Positions 39,874 through 48,154 of a DNA stretch of 64,000 bases are shown in pieces. The translations under genes were made by a program, and so were the position numbers. This stretch comes from Streptomyces davaonensis JCM 4913 (GTDB lineage: Bacteria; Actinomycetota; Actinomycetes; Streptomycetales; Streptomycetaceae). The notes beneath the pieces are model-generated. The model ran no database searches. It was not told where the DNA came from and saw only the letters and a list, made by a program, of their open reading frames with translations. Where the stretch lies: NCBI RefSeq assembly GCF_000349325.1, contig NC_020504.1:5180053-5244052 (forward strand), read 5' to 3'. The stretch's first letter is position 1. Each line of letters begins with the position of its first letter.

Positions 39874-41400
39874 ATGGGGTCGAAGCCGATCCGCCGCTGG
39901 GAGTCGGGAGCACTCGCGCACGGTGTCACGGACCCCTTCGGCCAGGGCCCCGTCCCCTGGCTCCGCGGCGCCGAGACGTACTTCGGCGACTCGGGCCAGG
40001 TGGTCCCCTGGTACGTCGACGCCCCCCAGGACGCCCTCCCCGGAACCCACCAGGGCGAACACCGCGTACCCGCCCCCCGCAACACCCGCAACATCCCCAC
40101 CCCCCGCCCCGAGGGCCCCCGCTCCGCCGATGACGTGAACCGCCAGATCAAGGGCTTCACCTCCACCGGAGCGGTCGCCTCCGGCGAAGCCGTCGACTTC
40201 CACATCACCGTCGACCCGCCCCAGGAATTCGCGGTGGACATCTACCGCATCGGCCACTACGGCGGAGACGGCGCCGCGAAGATCACCACCAGTCCGCGCC
40301 TCTCCGGCATCGTCCAGCCCCCGCCGCTCACCGCGGACCGCACGGTCTCCTGTCACCACTGGTGGCTCTCCTGGCGGCTCCAGGTCCCGTCGTTCTGGAG
40401 CAACGGCGCCTACGTCGCCGTCCTCACCACCGTCGACGGCTACCGCTCCCACATCCCGTTCACCGTCCGCGACAAACACCCGGCGGACCTGCTGCTGCTC
40501 CTGCCGGACATCACCTGGCAGGCGTACAACCTCTACCCGGAGGACGGCCGCATCGGCGCCAGCCTCTACCACGCGTGGGACGAGCAGGGCCGGCTCCTCG
40601 GCGAGTCCGACGCGGCCACGACCGTCTCCTTCGATCGCCCGTACGCCGGAGCCGGCCTCCCCCTGCACGTCGGCCACGCCTACGACTTCATCCGCTTCGC
40701 CGAGCGCTACGGCTATGACCTCGCCTACGCCGACGCCCGCGACCTGCACGCCGGCCAGGTCGACCCCACCCGCTACCGCGGCCTGGTCTTCCCCGGCCAC
40801 GACGAGTACTGGTCGCCCCATATGCGCCGCACCGTGGAGCTGGCCCGCGAACACGGCACCTCGCTGGTCTTCCTCTCCGCCAACACCATGTACTGGCAGG
40901 TGGAGTTGGGCCCCTCCCCGTCCGGCGTCCCCGACCGCCTGCTGACCTGCCGCAAGCGCAGGGGCCCGGGCAAGCCCGTCCTGTGGCGCGAGATCGACCG
41001 CCCCGAGCAGCAGCTGGTCGGCATCCAGTACGCGGGCCGGGTCCCCGAGCCCCACCCCCTGATCGTGCGCAACGCCGACCACTGGCTGTGGGACGCCACC
41101 TCCGCCCACGAGGGCGACGAACTCGCCGGAATGGTCGCGGGCGAGGCCGACCGCTACTTCCCGCGCACCGCGCTGCCCGAGCACGAGGAGCGCATCCTGC
41201 TCGCGCACTCCCCGTACGCCGACGCCGACGGCGCCCTCCGCCACCAGGAGACCTCCCTCTACCGCGCCCCCTCCGGCGCCCTGGTCTTCGCCTCCGGCAC
41301 CTTCGCCTGGTCCCCGGCTCTGGACCGCCCGGGCCATGTCGACCCCCGTATCCAGCGCGCCACCGCCAACCTCCTGGACCGCATCTGCAAGCGTGACTGA
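39874..41400 (+). CDS. N,N-dimethylformamidase beta-subunit-like protein
   Basis: 508 residues from ATG 39874 with GGGAGGGGAG upstream. The protein is soluble, with no signal peptide. The first part (about 80-190) is a beta sandwich (VDFHITVDPPQEFAVDIYRI, YAVLTTVDGYRSHIPFTV type strands), the second (about 200-500) an alpha/beta domain with DLLLLLPDITWQAYNLYPED, DVGHAYDFIRFAE-like HVGHAYDFIRFAERYGYDLA, FPGHDEYWSPHMRRTVELA and HEERILLAHSPY. This matches the large subunit of dimethylformamidase in fold, but the family is broad and the amide-hydrolysing role cannot be assumed. Not overlapping neighbours. Confidence 0.8.
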   Translation: MGSKPIRRWESGALAHGVTDPFGQGPVPWLRGAETYFGDSGQVVPWYVDAPQDALPGTHQGEHRVPAPRNTRNIPTPRPEGPRSADDVNRQIKGFTSTGAVASGEAVDFHITVDPPQEFAVDIYRIGHYGGDGAAKITTSPRLSGIVQPPPLTADRTVSCHHWWLSWRLQVPSFWSNGAYVAVLTTVDGYRSHIPFTVRDKHPADLLLLLPDITWQAYNLYPEDGRIGASLYHAWDEQGRLLGESDAATTVSFDRPYAGAGLPLHVGHAYDFIRFAERYGYDLAYADARDLHAGQVDPTRYRGLVFPGHDEYWSPHMRRTVELAREHGTSLVFLSANTMYWQVELGPSPSGVPDRLLTCRKRRGPGKPVLWREIDRPEQQLVGIQYAGRVPEPHPLIVRNADHWLWDATSAHEGDELAGMVAGEADRYFPRTALPEHEERILLAHSPYADADGALRHQETSLYRAPSGALVFASGTFAWSPALDRPGHVDPRIQRATANLLDRICKRD

Positions 41401-41503
41401 GCCCGGCCCGGGTACCCGCGGGTCGCCCCTGGGCACCCCATGTCCGAGGTCAGCGGCCCATACGGGACAATCGACGCGTTGGACAGAACCACGGGAGGGA
41501 ACC

Positions 41504-42403
41504 GTGTCCGGATTCGTAGAAAAGCCCGAGCCTATTCAGGTTCCGGGCCTGGTGCACCTGCACACCGGCAAGGTGCGCGAGCTGTACCAGAACGAGGCGG
41601 GCGACCTCGTGATGGTCGCCAGCGACCGTATGTCGGCGTACGACTGGGTGCTCCCGACCGAGATCCCCGACAAGGGACGCGTCCTCACCCAGCTCTCCCT
41701 GTGGTGGTTCGACCAGCTCGCCGACCTGGTCCCCAACCACGTCCTGAGCACCGAGCTGCCCGCGGGCGCCCCCGCCGACTGGGCGGGCCGCACCCTGGTG
41801 TGCAAGTCGCTGCGGATGGTCCCGGTGGAGTGCGTGGCCCGCGGCTATCTCACCGGCTCGGGCCTGCTGGAGTACAACGACTCCCGCACGGTCTGCGGTC
41901 TCGCCCTCCCCGAGGGCCTGGTCGACGGCAGTGAACTGCCCGCCCCGATCTTCACCCCGGCCACCAAGGCCGCGGTCGGCGAGCACGACGAGAACGTCTC
42001 CTACGAGGAGGTCGTCCGTCAGGTCGGCGCCGACACCGCCGCCGAGCTGCGCCAGGCGACCATCGCCGTGTACTCCCGCGCCCGGGACATCGCGCGCGAA
42101 CGCGGGATCATCCTCGCCGACACCAAGTTCGAGTTCGGCTTCGAGGACAGGGCCCTCGTCATCGCCGACGAGGTCCTCACCCCGGACTCCTCCCGCTTCT
42201 GGCCGGTGGACCAGTGGGAGCCGGGCCGCGCGCAGCCGTCGTACGACAAGCAGTTCGTGCGCGACTGGCTGACCTCGCCGGAGTCCGGCTGGGACCGCAA
42301 GAGCGAGCAGCCCCCGCCGGCCCTGCCGCAGCACGTGGTGGACGCCACCCGCGCCAAGTACGTGGAGGCGTACGAGCGTCTGACGGGGACGAGCTGGGCG
42401 TAA
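41504..42403 (+). CDS. purC: SAICAR synthetase (phosphoribosylaminoimidazole-succinocarboxamide synthase)
   Basis: 299 residues. It joins CAIR and aspartate with ATP in purine synthesis. Landmarks are LVHLHTGKVRELYQ (ATP-binding start), VASDRMSAYDWVLP, KGRVLTQLSLWWF, VECVARGYLTGSG, ADTKFEFGF and VIADEVLTPDSSRFW. Start GTG 41504 after GGGAGGG at about 41493. The length fits the longer SAICAR synthetase class of actinobacteria and fungi rather than the shorter one of enteric bacteria. It stands alone, 104 bases after the previous gene. Confidence 0.97.
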   Translation: MSGFVEKPEPIQVPGLVHLHTGKVRELYQNEAGDLVMVASDRMSAYDWVLPTEIPDKGRVLTQLSLWWFDQLADLVPNHVLSTELPAGAPADWAGRTLVCKSLRMVPVECVARGYLTGSGLLEYNDSRTVCGLALPEGLVDGSELPAPIFTPATKAAVGEHDENVSYEEVVRQVGADTAAELRQATIAVYSRARDIARERGIILADTKFEFGFEDRALVIADEVLTPDSSRFWPVDQWEPGRAQPSYDKQFVRDWLTSPESGWDRKSEQPPPALPQHVVDATRAKYVEAYERLTGTSWA

Positions 42404-42408
42404 CGGAA

Positions 42409-42436
42409 GAAGCCCCCGGTGGGAACCGGGGGCTTC
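42409..42436. terminator. Bidirectional terminator between purC and tRNA-Gly
   Basis: Perfect 12-bp arms (GAAGCCCCCGGT and complement) around ggga, six bases after the purC stop and four bases before the 3' end of the leftward tRNA. Confidence 0.75.
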
Positions 42437-42439
42437 TCG

Positions 42440-42515
42440 TGGAGCGAACGACGAGGTTCGAACTCGCGACCTCAACCTTGGCAAGGTTGCGCTCTACCAA
42501 CTGAGCTACGTTCGC
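42440..42515 (-). tRNA. tRNA-Gly, anticodon GCC (copy 1)
   Basis: 76 bases including an encoded CCA (42440-42442). The acceptor stem is GCGAACG/CGTTCGC, the anticodon loop CTTGCCAAG gives GCC, and the T-loop is GTTCGAACC. It differs from the copy at 46253 at only three positions. Confidence 0.96.
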
Positions 42516-42537
42516 ATGCGCCGTGGCGCGAGAACCA

Positions 42538-43152
42538 CTATACCCAACCTCGCTCCCGCGCGAGCCGCACCGCCGCGTGCCGGTTCTCCGCTCCGAGCTT
42601 GGAGACGGCCGAGGAGAGATAGTTCCGCACGGTCCCCTGGGACAGCGCGGCCCGCTCCGCGATCTCCGCCACGGGGGCTCCGTCGGCGGCCAGTTCCAGC
42701 ACCTCGGCCTCCCGCGCGGTCAGCGGGGAGTCCCCGGCGGAGATCGCGTCGGCGGCCAACTCGGGGTCCACATAACGGTTTCCGGCCCGGACCGTCCGGA
42801 TGATCTCGGCGAGCCGCTGGGCGCTGACGGTCTTCGGGACGAACCCGCGCACACCCGCTGCAAGCGCCCGCTTGAGATGCCCCGGGCGGCCATGGCTGGT
42901 CACGATCATGACCTGGCAGGACGGCAGTTCCGTCCGCAGCGATGTGGCGACCTTCACACCGTCCGCGCCGGGCATCTGAAGATCCAGCACCGCCACGTCG
43001 GGTGCGTGGGCCCGTGCCATCGCCAGCGCCTCCGGGCCTGAGGCCGCTTCGGCGACGACCACCAGGTCGTCCTCCAGCGAGAGCAGCGCGGCCAGCGCAC
43101 CCCGGATCAGATGCTCGTCGTCGGCGAGCAGCACCCGTACCCGCTCGCTCAC
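42538..43152 (-). CDS. NarL/DesR-family response regulator
   Basis: 204 residues. The receiver (VRVLLADDEHLIRGALAALL, phospho-acceptor Asp in VAVLDLQMPGADG, Thr in IVTSHG, Lys in FVPKTV) is followed by a LuxR-type HTH (SPLTAREAEVLELAADGAPV, IAERAALSQGTVRNYLSSAV). It overlaps the kinase stop (GTGA). It is the last gene of a leftward unit ABC ATPase, permease, kinase, regulator. By resemblance to DesR-type systems it may sense membrane state and control the transporter genes encoded upstream of it; that is inference. Start GTG 43152. Confidence 0.92.
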   Translation of the reverse strand: MSERVRVLLADDEHLIRGALAALLSLEDDLVVVAEAASGPEALAMARAHAPDVAVLDLQMPGADGVKVATSLRTELPSCQVMIVTSHGRPGHLKRALAAGVRGFVPKTVSAQRLAEIIRTVRAGNRYVDPELAADAISAGDSPLTAREAEVLELAADGAPVAEIAERAALSQGTVRNYLSSAVSKLGAENRHAAVRLARERGWV

Positions 43153-44357
43153 ACCGCCACCGCCGTCACCGGCACCTCGGCCACCACTCGGAACACTCCT
43201 GCCTCAGCCCCCGCCTCCAACGTCCCCGCCACGGCCGCGAGCCGCTCCCGCAGCCCCGCGAGCCCGGAGCCGCCGCCCTTTCCGGCGGCGCCGGCGACCC
43301 CGTCGTTCTCCACCGTCAGCACCGCACGCCCCTCCCGTACCCGCACGGACACCGCGCACCGTTCCGCGTTCCCGTGCCGCAGCACATTGGTGGTGGCCTC
43401 CCGCACCACCCACGCGAGCGCCGACTGCACCTCGGCGGGCAGCCCCTCGACCGGCCCGCTCACCTCGCAGTCGATCCCGGCTGCCGTCAACACACCCCGC
43501 GCACCGGAGAGTTCGGCCCCGAGATCGGCCTCGCGATAGCCCCGTACGACATCCCGCACCTCGCGCTGCGACTCCCGCGCGATCCGCTGGACCTCGATCA
43601 TCTGCTCCTCGGCCTCGGGCCGCCCGCGCCGGGCGAGCTGCACGGCCAGCTCGCTCTTCAGCGCGATGACCGCGAGATTGCGGCCCATCACATCGTGCAG
43701 ATCCCGTCCGAACCGCAGCCGCTCCTCGGCGACGGCGAGCCGGGCGCGGGTCTCGCGGGCCTCGTCGAGTTCGTAGACGGCCTTCAGCAGCCAGACGGAG
43801 AAGACGGCGGTGAAGGCGAGGAAGCCGCTGCCGGCCAGCACGATCAGCCCGACGACCAGTCCCGCGAGCACGGATCCGTCCATCGCGAACACGACCACGG
43901 CCGTACCCGCGCCGAAGCCCGAGACGATCGCATACACGTGCCTGCGTCCGTCCACTCCGAGCGCCATGATGCCCACGCCGAAGACCATGACGACGCCGAA
44001 GACGCTGCCCGCGGCCGACTCGGCCGCCTCGCCCCCCGGGCCGTACTCGGCGATGGCGGCGGCCGTGACGGCGACCGCCGAGGTGAGCGCGCCGAGCGTC
44101 CACAGCATCCGTACGGGCTGCTCGCGCAGGCCGCGCACCCAGTCCACGGCCCGTGCCACGGTCAGGGCGCAGACCGCAGCGTGGGCGCACACCAGCAGCA
44201 TCAACAGGGCACCGAGCCCGCCGCCGATCTGTCCCATGACCGGCAGTCCGGCCCCGGCGACCTCGACCACCGCGAAGAACTGGAACGACCCCCGGGTGTA
44301 CGTCTCCACCTTCGCCGGGGTGCTCTTGCCCCGCCACCAACTGCCCGGCCCGCGCAT
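43149..44357 (-). CDS. DesK-type sensor histidine kinase
   Basis: 402 residues from ATG 44357 (GAGGGGG nine bases upstream; GTG 44375 is an alternative, six residues longer). Five or six membrane helices occupy about 30-190 (LGALLMLLVCAHAAVCALTV; LVVGLIVLAGSGFLAFTAVF). The HisKA_3 motif is ERLRFGRDLHDVMGRNLAVI (His around residue 215), and the ATPase domain has WVVREATTNVLRHGNA and GGGSGLAGLRERLA. This is the kinase of the adjacent regulator. One base separates the upstream permease stop from the alternative GTG, so the genes are coupled. Confidence 0.92.
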   Translation of the reverse strand: MRGPGSWWRGKSTPAKVETYTRGSFQFFAVVEVAGAGLPVMGQIGGGLGALLMLLVCAHAAVCALTVARAVDWVRGLREQPVRMLWTLGALTSAVAVTAAAIAEYGPGGEAAESAAGSVFGVVMVFGVGIMALGVDGRRHVYAIVSGFGAGTAVVVFAMDGSVLAGLVVGLIVLAGSGFLAFTAVFSVWLLKAVYELDEARETRARLAVAEERLRFGRDLHDVMGRNLAVIALKSELAVQLARRGRPEAEEQMIEVQRIARESQREVRDVVRGYREADLGAELSGARGVLTAAGIDCEVSGPVEGLPAEVQSALAWVVREATTNVLRHGNAERCAVSVRVREGRAVLTVENDGVAGAAGKGGGSGLAGLRERLAAVAGTLEAGAEAGVFRVVAEVPVTAVAV

Positions 44358-44376
44358 GCGCCCGTTCCCCCTCACC

Positions 44377-45153
44377 TCAACGCCGGGGTTCCCAGCGGAA
44401 CCACCGTCCTACAGCAAACACGGCCACCGTGGTCCAGGCCAGCGCGGTGAGCAGCGCGCCCGTCGCCTCGTACGCCGACAGCTCTCCGGTCCAGCCACCC
44501 CGGACGAGGGTGACCACCGGGGTCAGCGGCAGGACTTCGCACACCGAGGCCACCCGGTCGGGCAGCAGCTCCAGCGGGAAGGCCATGCCGGAGAAGAGCA
44601 TCGAGACGAACACCACGGGCAGCGTGGTGACCTGGGCGCTCTCGGTGGTGCGGGTGAACGCCGAGGTGACGGCCGCGAGCGCGGCGCACAGCACCAGCCC
44701 GAGCGGCAGCGCCAGGACGGCGAGGTGCGGGGCGCGGGGTGCGGGCATGTCGAGGAGGACCGCACAGCCGGCCGCGAGGAGCACGGACTGGGTGAGGCCG
44801 GTGGTGACGGCGGGCAGGGCGGATCCGGCGAGGATCTCGTTGTCCCGCAGCTCACCGGTGCGCAGCCGCTTGAGGACGAGTTCCTCGCGCCGCGCGGTGA
44901 AGACGCCGACGAGCGCCCCGTACACCGCGAAGAGCAGCGAGAACCCGATGGCGGCGGGCAGGATGACGGTGCCTGCGGTGAGGCCGTGCTCCGCCAGGTC
45001 CATGTCCCTGGTCGCCGAGTACACGCTGAACGGCAGGACCAGGGGAACGAACAGGGCGGCGAAGAGGGTTCCCCTGCTGCGTCCGAGCAGGGTGAGCTCG
45101 GCACGGGCCAGCGCCGCCATCCGGCCCGCCGGGGTGGTGAGGGTGCTGCTCAT
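44377..45153 (-). CDS. ABC-2-type transporter permease
   Basis: 258 residues from ATG 45153, overlapping the ATPase stop (ATGA). Six membrane helices are visible (LFAALFVPLVLPFSVY; LPAAIGFSLLFAVYGALVGV; TTGLTQSVLLAAGCAVLLD; LAVLALPLGLVLCAALAAVT; LPVVFVSMLFSGMAFPLELL; LLTALAWTTVAVFAVGRWF). The ABC-2 signature region MLFSGMAFPLELLPDRVASV is typical of drug or lipid exporters. It pairs with the ATPase encoded just upstream. Likely to be regulated by the kinase/regulator pair of the same unit. Confidence 0.9.
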   Translation of the reverse strand: MSSTLTTPAGRMAALARAELTLLGRSRGTLFAALFVPLVLPFSVYSATRDMDLAEHGLTAGTVILPAAIGFSLLFAVYGALVGVFTARREELVLKRLRTGELRDNEILAGSALPAVTTGLTQSVLLAAGCAVLLDMPAPRAPHLAVLALPLGLVLCAALAAVTSAFTRTTESAQVTTLPVVFVSMLFSGMAFPLELLPDRVASVCEVLPLTPVVTLVRGGWTGELSAYEATGALLTALAWTTVAVFAVGRWFRWEPRR

Positions 45154-46112
45154 GCGGCGTACTCCTTCTTCGTCTCGACGGTTTCCGTCGCCTCCCGCGC
45201 GATCCTCAGGAACGCCTCCTCCAGCGAGGCCGACCGCACGTCGAGCCCCCGCAGCTCCACTCCGGCCGCCTCGGCCCACACCAGCAGCCGGGTCGCCGCC
45301 CGCTGGAGCTCATGGGTGCGCAGCCGGACGACCCGTCCCTCGACCTCGTGCCCGGACACGCCCAGCTCGCCGAGCGGCGGCAGATCGCCCAGGAAGTAGC
45401 CCTCGGGCAGTTCGAAGGCGATGCGCGAGGGCTGGGACGCGGTCACCTCGGCCGGGGTCCCGGCGGCCGCGATCCGCCCCTCGTGCAGGATCGCCAGCCG
45501 GTCGGCGAGACCCTCGGCCTCCTCCAGGTAGTGCGTGGTCAGCAGCACGGTCGTACCGGCGTCGCGCAGCCCGCGCACCAACTCCCAGGTGTCCCGGCGC
45601 CCTTCGGCGTCAAGACCGGTCGTCGGCTCGTCCAGGAACAGCACCTCGGGATCCCCGAGCAGCGCGAGCGCCAGGTCCAGGCGCCGCCGCTCACCCCCGG
45701 ACAACTGTTTCACCCGCACGTCGGCCTTCGCGGCGAGACCGACCCGCTCCAGCACCTCCAGCGGAGGCCGCGCCCCGCTGACACACCCGGCCCACATTCG
45801 CGCGGTCTCGGCGACGGTCAGCTCGGACGGGAACCCGCCCTCCTGAAGCATGACCCCGGTCCGCGGCCGTACGGCGGCCCGCTCGGCGTGGGGATCGTGG
45901 CCGAGCACCCGCACCTGTCCCCCGGCCGGCCGGGCGAGCCCCTCCAGCAGTTCGACGGTGGAGGTCTTGCCCGCGCCATTGGTGCCCAGCAACGCGAAGA
46001 CCTCGCCGCGGGCCACCGAGAAGGTGATTCCGCGTACCGCCTCGAACCCGCCCCCGTACACACGCCGCAGGTCGGTGACCTCAATCACGTGTCCGTGTTC
46101 GTTCCTGTCCAT
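45150..46112 (-). CDS. ABC transporter ATP-binding protein (DrrA/CcmA-type)
   Basis: 320 residues. Walker A LGTNGAGKTSTVELLEG (about residue 42-58), Q-loop VMLQEGGFPSELT, signature LSGGERRRLDLALALLG, Walker B VLFLDEPTTGLD and H-loop TTHYLEEAE. A C-terminal extension of about 80 residues (GVSGHEVEGRVVRLRTHELQ, RATEAVETKK-like tail) is typical of export ATPases that act on drugs or lipids. Start ATG 46112 after GGGAGG eight bases away. It is the first gene of the leftward unit. Confidence 0.93.
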   Translation of the reverse strand: MDRNEHGHVIEVTDLRRVYGGGFEAVRGITFSVARGEVFALLGTNGAGKTSTVELLEGLARPAGGQVRVLGHDPHAERAAVRPRTGVMLQEGGFPSELTVAETARMWAGCVSGARPPLEVLERVGLAAKADVRVKQLSGGERRRLDLALALLGDPEVLFLDEPTTGLDAEGRRDTWELVRGLRDAGTTVLLTTHYLEEAEGLADRLAILHEGRIAAAGTPAEVTASQPSRIAFELPEGYFLGDLPPLGELGVSGHEVEGRVVRLRTHELQRAATRLLVWAEAAGVELRGLDVRSASLEEAFLRIAREATETVETKKEYAA

Positions 46113-46217
46113 GACTTCAGCCTCCCGGTGTTCCGGGCCACTCGGCAGTGCGCGCTGTCATCGCCGCGCATGACAAATGTCAGAAGCAAGTGGGGACAGT
46201 CGACGGGAAACACGAAA

Positions 46218-46244
46218 AGACCCCGGTCCAGTGGACCGGGGTCT
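46218..46244 (-). terminator. Terminator of tRNA-Gly (copy 2) cluster
   Basis: A perfect 12-bp stem AGACCCCGGTCC with loop agt, followed in the leftward direction by TTTT (46215-46218). It lies eight bases after the tRNA. Confidence 0.8.
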
Positions 46245-46252
46245 CATTCCCG

Positions 46253-46325
46253 AGCGGACGACGAGGCTCGAACTCGCGACCTCAACCTTGGCAAGGTTGC
46301 GCTCTACCAACTGAGCTACGTCCGC
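46253..46325 (-). tRNA. tRNA-Gly, anticodon GCC (copy 2)
   Basis: 73 bases, CCA not encoded. The acceptor stem is GCGGACG/CGTCCGC, the anticodon loop CTTGCCAAG gives GCC, and the T-loop is GTTCGAGCC. The three differences from copy 1 include a paired change in the acceptor stem, so both fold. Confidence 0.96.
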
Positions 46326-46405
46326 ATTGCCTCCGACCGGCTCTCACCGATCGGTGCGAGCACCAGCCTACCTGATCCACAAGGGACCTTGGTACGGCGA
46401 TGCAG

Positions 46406-46477
46406 AGCGGGTGACAGGAATTGCACACTGCGCCTTCCCCCTGGAAGGGGGATGTTCTACTACTGAACTACACCCGC
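46406..46477 (-). tRNA. tRNA-Gly, anticodon TCC
   Basis: 72 bases, CCA not encoded. The acceptor stem is GCGGGTG/CACCCGC, the anticodon loop CTTCCAG gives TCC (reads GGA and GGG), and the T-loop region is GTGCAATTCC. It is 80 bases upstream of tRNA-Gly copy 2 and probably co-transcribed with it. Confidence 0.95.
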
Positions 46478-46616
46478 ATGTACTCCGTGAGCTGGGATTT
46501 TTCCGTCCCCGCCCCTCGGCGTGCTCCAGACTCTAGCTGATCCAGAGGGGTGCAGCGCAAGTCGGTTGTCCTCAGGGCCCGCTGACGGCCCCGAGGACGG
46601 TGGCCGGGAGGGACCC

Positions 46617-46934
46617 CTACTGCGCCGCGGCGAATGCTTCGTAGACCTTCTTGGGGATCCGGCCGCGGGCCGGTACGTCCATCTTGTTGGCCTGGGCCCA
46701 GGCCCGGACGGCCGCCGGGTCGGGGGCGACCTCGGTCTGCCGGTAGGCCTTGCCGGAGCGCGACCGCTTGCGGCCGGCCTCCACGTAGGGCTCAAGCGCC
46801 TTACGCAGTTTCTCGGCATTCGTTTGATTCAGGTCGATCTCGTACGACTTGCCGTCGAGTCCGAAGGCGATCGTTTCCGCCGCTTCCGAGCCGTCGATGT
46901 CGTCAAAGAGGGTGACCACGACCTTCTGCGCCAC
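46617..46934 (-). CDS. lsrL: Lsr2-family nucleoid-associated protein (LsrL-like paralogue)
   Basis: 105 residues from GTG 46934. The N-terminal dimerisation domain reads MAQKVVVTLFDDIDGSEAAE, TIAFGLDGKSYEIDLNQTNA and EKLRKALEPYVEAG. A basic linker (RKRSRSGKAYRQ) precedes the C-terminal DNA-binding domain AVRAWAQANKMDVPARGRIP, whose RGR inserts into AT-rich minor grooves in Lsr2. Streptomyces has two such proteins; position next to purS suggests the paralogue called LsrL (SCO4076) from memory, rather than Lsr2 proper. It silences AT-rich or foreign DNA. It is divergent from purS with a 280-base AT-richer gap. Confidence 0.88.
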   Translation of the reverse strand: MAQKVVVTLFDDIDGSEAAETIAFGLDGKSYEIDLNQTNAEKLRKALEPYVEAGRKRSRSGKAYRQTEVAPDPAAVRAWAQANKMDVPARGRIPKKVYEAFAAAQ

Positions 46935-47213
46935 GAAATTGGTCCCTTCGTACGGCACGGGTGACAATTCATTTGTACAGTGCCCGACAATGCATTGTGA
47001 AGCCCGACTAAATCCTTCCGCGTGTCCGAGCGCAATAGGTTTCGGGTGACGATCTCGGATCTTTCCCGGAACTTTTCCGTGTACCCCCACTTCCGCCGGT
47101 TCGTGACCGCCCTCACGTAGATTCCTACAAGTCGACGCGCGTAGAAATTTTGTGCAGGTAGTCTGAAACCACCTTGCAGGAACCTGCTCAGCACCACACC
47201 ACCGGGAGTGCAC

Positions 47214-47477
47214 GTGGCACGCGTCGTAGTCGACGTCATGCTCAAGCCGGAGATCCTCGACCCCCAGGGCCAGGCGGTGCAGCGCGCACTGCCGCGACTG
47301 GGTTTCGAAGGCATCTCCGACGTCCGTCAGGGAAAGCGTTTCGAACTGGAAGTTGACGGGCCGGTCGACGAGGCCGCGCTCGCCCGCATCCATGATCTTG
47401 CGGAATCCTTCCTCGCCAACACCGTGATCGAGGACTTCACCGTCAAGGTGGAGGAAGTCGCGGAGGCCGCGAAGTGA
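47214..47477 (+). CDS. purS: Phosphoribosylformylglycinamidine synthase subunit PurS
   Basis: 87 residues, the small structural subunit that bridges PurL and PurQ in FGAM synthase. [20 protein letters not shown], the [18 protein letters not shown] strand-helix and the C-terminal [13 protein letters not shown] are complete. Start GTG 47214, five bases after GGGAG; GTG 47208 is possible but sits too close. The stop overlaps purQ by four bases, so S, Q and L are made stoichiometrically. The leader between lsrL and purS (46935-47213) is AT-richer than its surroundings and shows no other gene. Confidence 0.95.
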   Translation: MARVVVDVMLKPEILDPQGQAVQRALPRLGFEGISDVRQGKRFELEVDGPVDEAALARIHDLAESFLANTVIEDFTVKVEEVAEAAK

Positions 47478-48154
47478 CCGCTCGTATTGGCGTCGTCACT
47501 TTCCCGGGGAGTCTCGACGACCGGGACACCCAGCGCGCGATCCGCCTCGCGGGCGCCGAACCGGTCGCCCTCTGGCACAAGGACAAGGACCTCCACCAGG
47601 TCGACGCGGTCGTCCTTCCCGGCGGTTTCTCCTACGGCGACTATCTGCGCGCCGGAGCCATCTCCCGCTTCTCGCCGGTGATGGAGACCGTCATCGAGCA
47701 GGCGAAGGCCGGACTGCCGGTCCTCGGCATCTGCAACGGCTTCCAGATCCTCACCGAGGCGCACCTGCTTCCCGGCGGGATGCTCGGCAACGACCACCTG
47801 CACTTCATCTGCCGCGACCAGAAGCTGCGGGTGGAGAACGCGTCCACGGCCTGGACCAGCGACTACGAGGCGGGCCAGGAGATCCACATCCCGCTGAAGA
47901 ACATGGACGGCCGCTACGTCGCCGACCAGTACACGCTGGACAAGCTGGAGGCCGAGGGCCGGGTCGCGTTCCGGTACCTGGACTTCAACCCCAACGGCTC
48001 GCTCAACGACATCGCCGGCATCACCAACGAGGCCGGCAACGTCGTAGGCCTCATGCCGCACCCGGAGCACGCCGTCGAGCCCCTGATCGGGTCAGGCCGC
48101 ACCGACGGTCTCCCGTTCTTCACCTCGATCCTCAAGAAGCTGGTCAACGCATGA
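47474..48154 (+). CDS. purQ: Phosphoribosylformylglycinamidine synthase glutaminase subunit PurQ
   Basis: 226 residues. Class I glutaminase: the nucleophile Cys is in [11 protein letters not shown] (near residue 87), and the His/Glu of the triad are in [30 protein letters not shown] is the family opening, and the [18 protein letters not shown] oxyanion strand is intact. It supplies ammonia to PurL through a channel. Overlaps purS (GTGA) and purL (ATGA). Confidence 0.97.
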   Translation: MTARIGVVTFPGSLDDRDTQRAIRLAGAEPVALWHKDKDLHQVDAVVLPGGFSYGDYLRAGAISRFSPVMETVIEQAKAGLPVLGICNGFQILTEAHLLPGGMLGNDHLHFICRDQKLRVENASTAWTSDYEAGQEIHIPLKNMDGRYVADQYTLDKLEAEGRVAFRYLDFNPNGSLNDIAGITNEAGNVVGLMPHPEHAVEPLIGSGRTDGLPFFTSILKKLVNA

